64,000 nucleotides of DNA from positions 1-64,000 of the forward strand of contig NZ_JAEULM010000021.1 in the NCBI RefSeq assembly GCF_016793825.1. Direction: 5' to 3'. A program made the position numbers and the translations under genes. Below are positions 8,488-17,012 of the stretch, piece by piece (position 1 is the stretch's first letter; each line of letters begins with the position of its first letter). The DNA is from Sphingopyxis sp. (lineage in GTDB: Bacteria; Pseudomonadota; Alphaproteobacteria; Sphingomonadales; Sphingomonadaceae). The notes below the pieces were generated by a model that made no database searches, had not been told where the DNA came from, and saw nothing but the letters and a program-made list of their open reading frames with translations.

Positions 8488-8489
8488 GT

Positions 8490-9248
8490 TCACCCGCTCA
8501 CCCCGTCCCAGAAAAGCTTGGCGCCAAGCAGGACCATCAAGCCGTAGATGATCCCGTAGAAACGCGCCGGATCCATCCGTTTCAGCCAGCGGACCGTCAG
8601 CAGGGTCGAAACGATCGCGAGCGGCATCAGGAGAAGCGCGGCGACGACGACCTCGTGCGGAAACGCGCCGAGCGCCAGATAGGCGGGCACCTTCATCCAG
8701 TTGATGATCGCGAAGAGGATCGAACTCGTCCCGATGAAGACGAGGTGCGGCAGCTTGCGCGGCGTCACCCACATCTGGAACGGCGGCCCGCCGGCGTGCG
8801 CGATCTGGCTGGTGAGACCCGTCACGGCGCCAAAGATCGTGCCGACCCAGCCCGGAGACTGCGAGGCCGCGGGAACGCGCTGACCGCGTTCGATCCACAG
8901 ACGGTAGAGACCGAAGGCCAGCGTGATCGCGCCCAGCGCCGCCATCAACTGCGCCTCGTTGACCCGCTCGGCATAATACCAGCCCGCGGCAACGCCGATG
9001 GCGGCGCCGGGCAACATCCATGCGATGATCCAGCCGTCCCACGTCTGCCGAAACGACCAGACGCTGATCACGTCCTGCACGATCAGGATGGGGAGCAGCA
9101 GCGCCGCGGCGGTCGCGGGCGGCAGCACGAGCGCCACGAGCGGTGTCGCCAGCGCGCCGACGCCGGCCAGCCCGCCCTTCGCCATGCCGAGCAGGATCAC
9201 CGCGACGATCAGGACCGCCAGCGTGGCAGGGTCGGCCAGCAGGCTCAT
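8490..9248 (-). CDS. TSUP (TauE/SafE) family membrane transporter
   Basis: 252 residues with about eight hydrophobic helices, in two halves, as in the sulfite exporter TauE/SafE family. The first half begins [19 protein letters not shown] and the second [15 protein letters not shown], the paired Gly-rich motifs of the family. Substrates of family members include sulfite, sulfoacetate and other anions; the one here is unknown. Its ATG overlaps the stop of ung by 4 bases, so the genes are cotranscribed. Confidence 0.92.
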   Translation of the reverse strand: MSLLADPATLAVLIVAVILLGMAKGGLAGVGALATPLVALVLPPATAAALLLPILIVQDVISVWSFRQTWDGWIIAWMLPGAAIGVAAGWYYAERVNEAQLMAALGAITLAFGLYRLWIERGQRVPAASQSPGWVGTIFGAVTGLTSQIAHAGGPPFQMWVTPRKLPHLVFIGTSSILFAIINWMKVPAYLALGAFPHEVVVAALLLMPLAIVSTLLTVRWLKRMDPARFYGIIYGLMVLLGAKLFWDGVSG

Positions 9249-9958
9249 TCCGCGGCGAACGCGGGGACGTCGGGCAGGCGCCAGTCGATGGCGCCGCGAC
9301 CCTGCGATTCCAGAAAGGCGTTCGCCTGGCTGAACGGCTTCGACCCGAAAAAGCCGTTATGCGCCGACAACGGCGAGGGGTGCGGCGCGCGCAGGATCAG
9401 GTGGGGGCTATTCACGGCGAGCCCCGGCACATTGGCCGCCTTGCGCTGCGCATGACTGCCCCAGAGGATGAAGACCTTGGGCGCGGGATCGGCCGCAACC
9501 GCTGCAACGGCGGCATCGGTAAACGCCTCCCACCCCTTGCCCTGATGCGACGCCGCCTGTCCCGCCTCGACCGTCAGGCAATTGTTGAGCAGGAGCACGC
9601 CCTGATCGGCCCAATGCCCCAGATAGCCGTGCGAAGCCCGCTCGATCCCCAGATCCGACTGCATCTCCTTGTAGATGTTGACGAGGCTCGGCGGCGGCCG
9701 CACGCCCGGCTGGACCGAGAAGCAGAGCCCATGCGCCTGTCCCGGCCCGTGATAGGGATCCTGCCCGAGGATCACGACCCGCACATCCTGTGGCGGCGTC
9801 GCGTCGAGCGCCGCGAACCAGTCGCGCGGCCGCGGATAGATCGTCTTTCCCTTGGCGCGCTCACCGGCCAGAAAGGCCTTGAGCGCGGCCATATAGGGCT
9901 GCTCGAACTCGCCGCCGATCCGCGCGAGCCAGTCGGGATGCAATTTGACCTCGGCCAT
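9245..9958 (-). CDS. ung: Uracil-DNA glycosylase
   Basis: 237 residues, normal for family 1. Removes uracil from DNA to start base-excision repair. The catalytic water-activating loop GQDPYHG contains D67; the minor-groove loop [13 protein letters not shown] contains H193; the uracil-specificity Asn lies in [12 protein letters not shown]. First gene of the ung-TSUP-yaiI operon; divergent from hisE with 78 bases between starts. Confidence 0.98.
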   Translation of the reverse strand: MAEVKLHPDWLARIGGEFEQPYMAALKAFLAGERAKGKTIYPRPRDWFAALDATPPQDVRVVILGQDPYHGPGQAHGLCFSVQPGVRPPPSLVNIYKEMQSDLGIERASHGYLGHWADQGVLLLNNCLTVEAGQAASHQGKGWEAFTDAAVAAVAADPAPKVFILWGSHAQRKAANVPGLAVNSPHLILRAPHPSPLSAHNGFFGSKPFSQANAFLESQGRGAIDWRLPDVPAFAAE

Positions 9959-10036
9959 GCTGCGCGCTTCACCAGAGCGCGCGGACCTTGTCCAGCGCCT
10001 TTCCCACCGCTAGGCACGGCCGCGAAGGGATCGGCG

Positions 10037-10369
10037 ATGAGCAAGGCGATGGGCGAAACTCTGGGGCGGCTGGAAGCCACCATCAACGACCGGCTGGCGG
10101 CCGGCGAGGCCGAGGCGAGCTATGTCGCGAGCCTCGCGGCGAAGGGTCGCGCGAAGATCGCGCAAAAGGTCGGCGAAGAGGCGGTCGAAACGGTCATCGC
10201 CGCGCTGGACAGCGACGACCGCGACGTCATCGGCGAAGCGAGCGACCTTGTTTTCCACCTCTCGATCCTGCTTGCCGAGCGAGGCCTTGGGTGGGATGCG
10301 ATCGCAGCCGAACTCGACCGGCGCGACGGAACGTCGGGCCATACCGAAAAAGCCAGCCGCCAGAACTAG
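10037..10369 (+). CDS. hisE: Phosphoribosyl-ATP diphosphatase
   Basis: 110 residues. HisE hydrolyses phosphoribosyl-ATP to phosphoribosyl-AMP, the second step of histidine synthesis. It has the MazG-like helical fold with the metal-binding pattern KVGEEAVETVIAA and EASDLVFHLSILL. Ribosome site gaaggga precedes ATG 10037. In many alphaproteobacteria hisE ends a hisBHAF-E block; here the other his genes are absent and only the HIT gene follows, 10 bases downstream, so the operon appears to have been split. Confidence 0.95.
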   Translation: MSKAMGETLGRLEATINDRLAAGEAEASYVASLAAKGRAKIAQKVGEEAVETVIAALDSDDRDVIGEASDLVFHLSILLAERGLGWDAIAAELDRRDGTSGHTEKASRQN

Positions 10370-10379
10370 GAGCCCTTCC

Positions 10380-10757
10380 ATGCCGATCGACGCGACGCTT
10401 CCGTATGACGACAACAATATCTTCGCGCGCATATTGCGCGGCGAGCTGCCGTCCAGAACCGTCTATGAAGACGACTATGCGCTGGCGTTCCACGACATCA
10501 ACCCGCAGGCCCCGCTGCACATCCTCGTGATCCCGAAGGGCCCCTATGTAAGCTGGGACGATTTTTCCGACCGCGGCAGCGAGGCCGAAATCGCCGGATT
10601 CGTCCGCGCGGTCGGCAAGGTCGCCCGCGATCAGGGCCTTGTCGCGCCGGGCTATCGCCTGCTCGCAAATATCGGCCTCGACGGCCATCAGGAGATCCCG
10701 CACCTCCACGTCCATATCTTCGCAGGGCAGAAGCTGGGGCCGATGCTCGCGCGCTGA
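10380..10757 (+). CDS. HIT family protein (HINT-like)
   Basis: 125 residues. The histidine-triad HLHVHIF at 108-114 (H108, H110, H112) defines the active site; the opening DDNNIFARILRGELPSRTVYED and DINPQAPLHILVIPK are typical of the HINT/PKCI branch, which hydrolyses nucleoside 5'-phosphoramidates such as AMP-lysine. The ATG follows hisE closely with the ribosome site aggag, so the two are probably cotranscribed. Cytoplasmic. Confidence 0.95.
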   Translation: MPIDATLPYDDNNIFARILRGELPSRTVYEDDYALAFHDINPQAPLHILVIPKGPYVSWDDFSDRGSEAEIAGFVRAVGKVARDQGLVAPGYRLLANIGLDGHQEIPHLHVHIFAGQKLGPMLAR

Positions 10758-10988
10758 ACCGGCGCACAGATTCGCTGTTCCGGTCATCCGCGACCTGATC
10801 GCGCGGGACGGGGCGGGACGGGGGCGGCGAATCCCGCGCGGCAAATATCCGATTTCCTGTTTGTCTATGATGGCTGTCACAGCAAATTCCCCGTCCACGA
10901 TTAACCGTGCGCGATGCGCGGTGACGGGTGGACTTGGGCCCCTGTTTCCAGCAGGATAGGTTCGGGTCCGATCGGGGGAGACGACGGG

Positions 10989-13900
10989 ATGATGACGGCA
11001 TGGCAGACGCTGGCGAAAAAACTTGCCGGCAGGGTGCGGCTGGCCCTCATCGTTCCGCTGGCGGCGGCGCTCGTCGCCGCGGGCGGCGATACCGTCCCGC
11101 AGGTCACGCTCGCGACCCCCGGGTCTTCGGGAACGGGCGACGGCACGATCAGCCGCTTCACCTTGCGCTTTTCCGAGGACATGGTCCCGCTCGGCGATCC
11201 GCGTGCCAAGGCGCCGGCGACGCATGATTGCAAGGTGGCCGCCGACGGCCGGTGGGTCGATACGCGCACCTGGGTCCTCGAATTCGAAAAATCGCTTCCC
11301 GGCGGCGTGAGCTGCCACGTCCAGCTCAAGGCCGGCCTGACCACCGCGCGCGGCGTCAATGTCGTCGGCAACGAACGGTTCGAAATCGATACGGGCGGCC
11401 CCTCGGTCCGCGCCGTGATGGCGGGCGGCACCTATGACGGGGTGGAGGAGGACCAGATTTTCCTCGTCGCGACCAATGTCGCCGCCGACCGCGCGTCGAT
11501 CGGCCGCTTCGCCTATTGCGCCGTCGACGGCATCGGCGAAAAAATCCCCGTCGATGTGCTGAAGCGCGAGACCGCGGTCGAGATTCTCGACGGCATGTCG
11601 AACGAATGGTCCTCGCAATCCTTCGCCTATGATGCCGGCCTGCCGCTGCGCCTTCCCGCCGCGGGCAGCGACCGCGACGCGCTGCTCGAACGGGTCGTGC
11701 CGGTCAAATGCCGCCGGCCGCTGCCTCCGGGGCGCGAGATGGCGCTGGTCTGGGACGCCCGCATTTCGCAGGCCGGGGTGCCCGGCCGCACCGCCGGCCG
11801 CGACCAGCGGTTCGACTATGACGTCCGCCCGGCCTTCACCGCGAAGATGTCGTGCAGCCGCGTCAATCCGCAGGCGGGCTGCAACCCGCTGAAGGACATC
11901 AACGTCGTCTTCGCCGCGCCGGTGCTGCGCGAGACCGCGCTCGCCGCGACACTCAACACCGCCGATGGCAAGCGCTATGCCGCGAAGTTCGACGACGACG
12001 ACAAGAATGACAAATATCTGGAGCGCATCCACTTCGCCGGCCCGCTGTCGCAGAATGTCGATGCGACGATCGTCCTGCCGGCCGACATCAGCGACCAGAG
12101 CGGCCGCAAGCTGCAGAACCAGTCGAACTTCCCGCTGAAATTCCACATCGACCGCGCCCCGCCGATCGTCAAATTCGCCGCCGAATTCGGCATTCTGGAA
12201 GTCAGCGAGGGCGGCATCCTGCCCGTCACCGTGCGCGGGGTCGAAGCCTCGCTGGTGCAGGCGAACCTCAAGATGCCGGCAACGACGCTCCGCGTCGGGG
12301 ACGACGATGCGGCGATCGCGCGCTGGCTGAAGCGCGTCGCCGACGCCGACGACACCGACTTTCGCGAGGAAAAGAACGCGAAGGGCGAGGACGTCACGGT
12401 CAACTACACCGGTACGAAGTCGGTGTTCGAGGACGCCCCTGCGGGCGGCGAGCGCCGCGACATGCAACTCGCGCCCGCCGCGGGCGGCAAGGAGTTCGAA
12501 GTCGTCGGCATTCCGCTGGCCGAAAAAGGCTTCCACGTCGTCGAGATCGCAAGCCCGGAACTCGGCGCCGCACTGCTCGGCCGCAAATCGACGCGCTATG
12601 TCGCGACTGCCGCGCTCGTCACCAACATGGCGGTGCACTTCAAATGGGGCCGCGAAAGTTCGCTGGCCTGGGTGACGGCACTCGACACCGGGCTGCCCGT
12701 CGCGGGTGCCGAGATTCGTGTCACCGACAGCTGCACCGGCCGCCTGCTGGCGCGCGGCACCGCCGACAAGGCCGGCCGTCTTGCCTTTCCGTCGGGCCTG
12801 CCGCTGCCCGAAACCTATTCGAGCTGCGAAGAAGATGCCGACCCCGCGAACAGCGAGGGGCATGCGCTGATGATCAGCGCGCGATCGGCGGGCGATTTCA
12901 GCTTCACACTGACCGACTGGGGCGACGGCATTCGACCCTATGACTTCGACCTCCCCTATGGCTGGTCGGAGCGCGAGGATATTCTCCACACGCTTTTCGA
13001 CCGCGCGCTCGTGAAGGCGGGCGAGACGGTCCATATGAAGCATATCCTGCGCCGGCCGGTCGGCACCGGCTTCTCGACCCCCAAGCCCCTCGCGGGCAAG
13101 CTGCGCCTCGTTCATCGCGGTTCGGACACCGAATTCGAAATGCCGTTCAGCATCGACGCGGGCGGAAGCGGCGAAACCACGTGGAATGTTCCCGCGACCG
13201 CGCCGATGGGCGACTATGAACTCGTCTTCGTCACCAAGGACAAGGATGGCGAGGACAAGACGATCTGGTCGAGCCAGTCGGTCAAGGTCGATGAATATCG
13301 CCTGCCGACCATGAAAGCGACGGTAACGGGGCCAAAGACGCCCCCCGTCCGCCCGGCCGCGGTGCCGTTGTCCTTCTTCGTCGGCTATCTCTCGGGCGGC
13401 CCCGCGCCGAACCTGCCGGTCGAGATTCGCACCAATTTCCGCGCGAGCTGGAATGCGCCCGAGGATTATCAGGACTGGGATTTCGATGGCCAGCCGGTCA
13501 AGGAAGGCGTCATCCAGCTCGACGACAGCGGCGATGAACCCGAAGCGGAAATGCCGCTCGCGCGATCGACACCGCTGAGGCTCGACGCCAATGGCAGCGC
13601 CTCGACCAGTGTCACGGTCGATCAGCCGATCACCGAACCCACGGTGATGGCGGTCGAGATGGACTATGAGGACGCCAATGGTGAAACGCTGACGTCCAGC
13701 CGCCGGATCACGCTTTTCCCCTCGGCCGTCCGCCTCGGGCTCAAGACCGACGGCTGGCTGATGCGCGACAATGACCTGCGCCTCAAATTCGTCGCGCTCG
13801 ATCTCGACGGCAAGCCGATCGCCGGCCAGCGCGTGTCGGTCGCGCTTTACAATCGCGAGATCATCACCGCACGGCGGCGCCTGATCGGCGGCTTCTATGC

Positions 13901-16826
13901 CTATGACAACCAGCTGCGCACGACCAGGATCGACGCGACGTGCAGCGCCACGACCGACAAGCTCGGCCGCGCAAGCTGCGCGATGGCTCCGGGTCTGTCG
14001 GGCGAAATCACGGTCGTGGCGACGACGCAGGACGCCGACGGTAACGAAGCGCGCGCGGTGCGTTCGGTCTGGCTTGCGGGCGACAACGACTGGTGGTTCG
14101 GCGGCGACAATGGCGACCGCATGGACGTGATCGCCGAAAAGCCGCGCTATGCGGCCGGTGATACCGCGAACTTCCAGGTCCGCATGCCGTTCCGCGAAGC
14201 GACCGCGCTGGTCACCGTCGAGCGCGAGGGCGTGCTGTCGAGCTTCGTCGTGCCGCTGAAGGGCACGAATCCGGTCGTGAAGGTCAAGCTGCCCGCCACC
14301 TATGCCCCCGACGTCTATGTCTCGGTCATGGCGGTGCGCGGGCGTGTCACCGGCAACGAAAGCTGGTTCCGCCAGATGAAGCGCGCGGTCGGCTTCAAGA
14401 TCGAGAATAGCGAAGGCGCACCGCCGACGGCGCTCGTCGATCTCGCCAAGCCGAGCTACCGCCTCGGCATCGCGAAGATCAAGGTCGGCTGGGAGGGTCA
14501 TCAACTCGGCGTCAAGGTAAAGGCCGACAAGGAAAAATACGCGATCCGCGAGACCGCGAAGGTCGCGATCGAGGTCAGGAATCCGGCCGGCAAACCCGCG
14601 GCCGGCGCCGATGTGGCCTTTGTCGCGGTCGACGAGGCGCTGCTCCAGCTCGCCCCCAACGAAAGCTGGAAGCTGCTCGACGCGATGATGGGCGAACGCA
14701 CGCTCGACGTCCTCACTTCGACCGCGCAGATGCAGGTCGTCGGCAAGCGCCACTATGGCCGCAAGGCGCTCGAACCGGGCGGTGGCGGCGGCGGCGATCT
14801 GTCCGGCCTGACGCGCGAGGATTTCCGTCCCGTGCTGCTGTGGCAGGGCCATGTTCCGCTCGACGCCAAAGGCCGCGGGGTCGTGGACGTGCCGCTGTCC
14901 GACAATCTGTCCGGCTTCCGGCTCGTCGCGCTCGCGACCGACGGCTCGCAATTTTTCGGTACCGGAGAGACGAGCGTGCGCACCGTCCAGGATCTTGGCG
15001 TGTTCGCCGGCCTGCCCGAACTGGTCCGCACCGGCGACACGTTCGACGCGCGCTTCACCCTGCGCAACGGCACCGACAAGGCCATGACGGTCACCGCCAC
15101 GCCGACGCTGGCCCCTGCGGTCGCGACGGCGCCGCCGCTGACCGTGACGATCCCGGCGGGCGCCGCCGTACCGATCAGCTGGCAGGTGACCGCGCCCGAT
15201 CAGACCGGGCCGATCGAATGGACCGTGGATGCCGTGTCGAAGGACGGCAAGGCGCGCGACCGCCTTGTCTTCCAGCAGGTGGTCGAACCCGCCGTGCCGG
15301 TCGAAACCTGGGCGGCCAGCCTGTTCCGCGTCGGTCCCGACACGACGTTGCCGATCGCGATCCCGGCGGGCGCGCTGCCCGGCGGCTATGTCGACGTCGC
15401 CCTTGCGGGCACGCTCGCACCGCCGCTTTCCGGCGTTCGCGACTATATGGCGATCTATCCGTATAATTGCTTCGAACAGTCGACCTCGCGCGCCATTGCG
15501 CTTGGCGACGTCGGTCGCTGGCAGGCGCTCGCGAACGCGATGCCGACCTATCTCGATGGCGATGGGCTGCTGCGCTATTGGCCGAATGACCGGATGGAGG
15601 GCTCGCCCGAACTGACCGCCTATGTCATGGCGGTGACCGCCGCGAACGGCTTTGCGGTCCCCGACGCGTCGAAGGCAAAGATGATCAAGGCATTGCAGGC
15701 GGTCGTCGAAGGGCGCCTCAGCCGCAAGGGCTATGGTCCCTACGACCTTCGCCCCGTCCGCATCGCCGCCCTCGCGGCGCTTGCCCGCAATAATGCGTCG
15801 AGCCCGCAGCTCGTCGCCGCGATCGACACAAGGCCGATCGACATGACCACCGGCACGCTTGCCGACTGGCTCGTCGCGATCGAGCGCACCCCCGGCGTCC
15901 GCAACGCCGCCGCGCTGCGCACCGCCGCCGAGGCCGAACTGCGCAAGCGGCTGGTCTATGAAGGCACGCGCCTCGACCTTGTCGACGACGGCCGCGCGCC
16001 CTGGTGGATGATGACCAGTGGCGACGAAATGGCGATCAAGGCGCTCGAAGCGGTGCTCGGCCGCAAGGGTTGGGAGGATGACGCGGGCAAGTTGATGGTC
16101 GGCGTCGCCCAGCGCCAGCGCAAGGGCCATTGGGATACCACCCCCGCCAATGCCTGGGGCGCGGTCACCGTCCGGCGCTTCGCCGAACTCTATCCGGCGA
16201 ACGCGATCACCGGCATCACCAATATCAGTCTTGCGGGCAATAGCGCCTCGCAGAACTGGCCGCTTCCGGCCGAGACGCCGTCGCCGCTTCGCGTCGCGCT
16301 GGCCGCCGCCACGATGAACCTCAAGCATGAAGGCACCGGCGCCCCATGGGCGACGGTCAGCGTCAAGGCCGCCGTTCCGCTCAAGGAACCGCTCAACGCG
16401 GGTTACCGAATCAAGCGGTCGGTCAGCGTCGTCAAGGCCGCCGACCCGAGCCACCTGACGCGCGGCGACGTGATCAAGGTGCGGATCGAAGTCGTCGCAG
16501 CGGCCAGCCGGACCTGGGTCGTGATCAACGACCCGGTCCCGCCGGGCGCGACGATCGTCGGCAATCTAGGCGGCCAGTCGGAGATGCTGGCGGCACAGGC
16601 GAACGGTTCGAACTGGCAGCCCTCCTATGTCGAGCGCGGCAAGGATAGCTGGCGCGGCTATTACGGCTGGATGCCGGCGGGCACCCACGCGGTCGAATAT
16701 GTCGTGCGCCTCAACGGGTCGGGCCGCTTCACCCTGCCGCCGACGCGGGTCGAGGCGATGTATTCGCCCGCGATCCGCGGCCAGTGGCCGAACGCGCCGG
16801 TGACCGTGGCGGCTTCGGCCGAGTGA
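10989..16826 (+). CDS. Bacterial alpha-2-macroglobulin (thioester type)
   Basis: 1945-residue secreted protein of the YfhM-type macroglobulins, which trap attacking proteases in the periplasm and are made with PBP1C. An N-terminal hydrophobic segment (about 16-31) is a signal peptide but there is no lipobox Cys, unlike E. coli YfhM. A run of macroglobulin-like beta domains follows; the bait region probably lies near residues 1180-1290, with a flexible Gly run (GGGGGGD) at about 1262-1267. The thioester motif CFEQ is at 1494-1497 (YPYNCFEQSTSR), so covalent trapping is possible. Start ATG 10989 follows gggggag. The 230-base leader before it shows no clear site. Confidence 0.95.
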   Translation: MMTAWQTLAKKLAGRVRLALIVPLAAALVAAGGDTVPQVTLATPGSSGTGDGTISRFTLRFSEDMVPLGDPRAKAPATHDCKVAADGRWVDTRTWVLEFEKSLPGGVSCHVQLKAGLTTARGVNVVGNERFEIDTGGPSVRAVMAGGTYDGVEEDQIFLVATNVAADRASIGRFAYCAVDGIGEKIPVDVLKRETAVEILDGMSNEWSSQSFAYDAGLPLRLPAAGSDRDALLERVVPVKCRRPLPPGREMALVWDARISQAGVPGRTAGRDQRFDYDVRPAFTAKMSCSRVNPQAGCNPLKDINVVFAAPVLRETALAATLNTADGKRYAAKFDDDDKNDKYLERIHFAGPLSQNVDATIVLPADISDQSGRKLQNQSNFPLKFHIDRAPPIVKFAAEFGILEVSEGGILPVTVRGVEASLVQANLKMPATTLRVGDDDAAIARWLKRVADADDTDFREEKNAKGEDVTVNYTGTKSVFEDAPAGGERRDMQLAPAAGGKEFEVVGIPLAEKGFHVVEIASPELGAALLGRKSTRYVATAALVTNMAVHFKWGRESSLAWVTALDTGLPVAGAEIRVTDSCTGRLLARGTADKAGRLAFPSGLPLPETYSSCEEDADPANSEGHALMISARSAGDFSFTLTDWGDGIRPYDFDLPYGWSEREDILHTLFDRALVKAGETVHMKHILRRPVGTGFSTPKPLAGKLRLVHRGSDTEFEMPFSIDAGGSGETTWNVPATAPMGDYELVFVTKDKDGEDKTIWSSQSVKVDEYRLPTMKATVTGPKTPPVRPAAVPLSFFVGYLSGGPAPNLPVEIRTNFRASWNAPEDYQDWDFDGQPVKEGVIQLDDSGDEPEAEMPLARSTPLRLDANGSASTSVTVDQPITEPTVMAVEMDYEDANGETLTSSRRITLFPSAVRLGLKTDGWLMRDNDLRLKFVALDLDGKPIAGQRVSVALYNREIITARRRLIGGFYAYDNQLRTTRIDATCSATTDKLGRASCAMAPGLSGEITVVATTQDADGNEARAVRSVWLAGDNDWWFGGDNGDRMDVIAEKPRYAAGDTANFQVRMPFREATALVTVEREGVLSSFVVPLKGTNPVVKVKLPATYAPDVYVSVMAVRGRVTGNESWFRQMKRAVGFKIENSEGAPPTALVDLAKPSYRLGIAKIKVGWEGHQLGVKVKADKEKYAIRETAKVAIEVRNPAGKPAAGADVAFVAVDEALLQLAPNESWKLLDAMMGERTLDVLTSTAQMQVVGKRHYGRKALEPGGGGGGDLSGLTREDFRPVLLWQGHVPLDAKGRGVVDVPLSDNLSGFRLVALATDGSQFFGTGETSVRTVQDLGVFAGLPELVRTGDTFDARFTLRNGTDKAMTVTATPTLAPAVATAPPLTVTIPAGAAVPISWQVTAPDQTGPIEWTVDAVSKDGKARDRLVFQQVVEPAVPVETWAASLFRVGPDTTLPIAIPAGALPGGYVDVALAGTLAPPLSGVRDYMAIYPYNCFEQSTSRAIALGDVGRWQALANAMPTYLDGDGLLRYWPNDRMEGSPELTAYVMAVTAANGFAVPDASKAKMIKALQAVVEGRLSRKGYGPYDLRPVRIAALAALARNNASSPQLVAAIDTRPIDMTTGTLADWLVAIERTPGVRNAAALRTAAEAELRKRLVYEGTRLDLVDDGRAPWWMMTSGDEMAIKALEAVLGRKGWEDDAGKLMVGVAQRQRKGHWDTTPANAWGAVTVRRFAELYPANAITGITNISLAGNSASQNWPLPAETPSPLRVALAAATMNLKHEGTGAPWATVSVKAAVPLKEPLNAGYRIKRSVSVVKAADPSHLTRGDVIKVRIEVVAAASRTWVVINDPVPPGATIVGNLGGQSEMLAAQANGSNWQPSYVERGKDSWRGYYGWMPAGTHAVEYVVRLNGSGRFTLPPTRVEAMYSPAIRGQWPNAPVTVAASAE

Positions 16827-16841
16827 CGGGGCTGCCGACGA

Positions 16842-16997
16842 ATATCTCCTCCCCGTCGCGAAGCGATGGGGAGGTGGCAGCCCGCAGGGCTGACGGAGGG
16901 GCTATGGCACAGCGTTGCCGCCCCTCCACCACCGCTTCGCGGCGGTCCCCCTCCCCATGACTTCGTCACAGGGAGGATCGATACAGGGAGGATCGAT
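16842..16997. repeat. Cluster of palindromic and tandem repeats before pbpC
   Basis: Contains a hairpin CTCCCCGTCGCGAAGCGATG and so on at 16848-16872 (stem CTCCCC/GGGGAG); a further CTCCCC-rich inverted segment to 16958; and a tandem pair of the 15-mer acagggaggatcgat at 16968-16982 and 16983-16997. A variant of the first hairpin recurs at 45076-45104. These resemble dispersed intergenic repeats of sphingomonads. The last GGAGG lies 21 bases before the pbpC start, too far for a normal ribosome site. Confidence 0.8.
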
Positions 16998-17012
16998 CAG
17001 ATCCTGTAGGCC

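Noticed and set aside
10227-16454. A 2075-codon open frame antisense to the macroglobulin gene
   Set aside because: It mirrors the codon phase of a GC-rich gene, is extremely Arg/Gly/Asp-rich, has no domain and overlaps a well-supported gene and hisE/HIT. Mirror frames of this kind also lie opposite the M16, Ntn-hydrolase, clpB and TonB-receptor genes.
16842-16997. Repeat cluster before pbpC as an insertion-sequence end
   Set aside because: No transposase or paired terminal repeats with target duplication; the same hairpin recurs at 45076 between genes, as expected of dispersed palindromic repeats.
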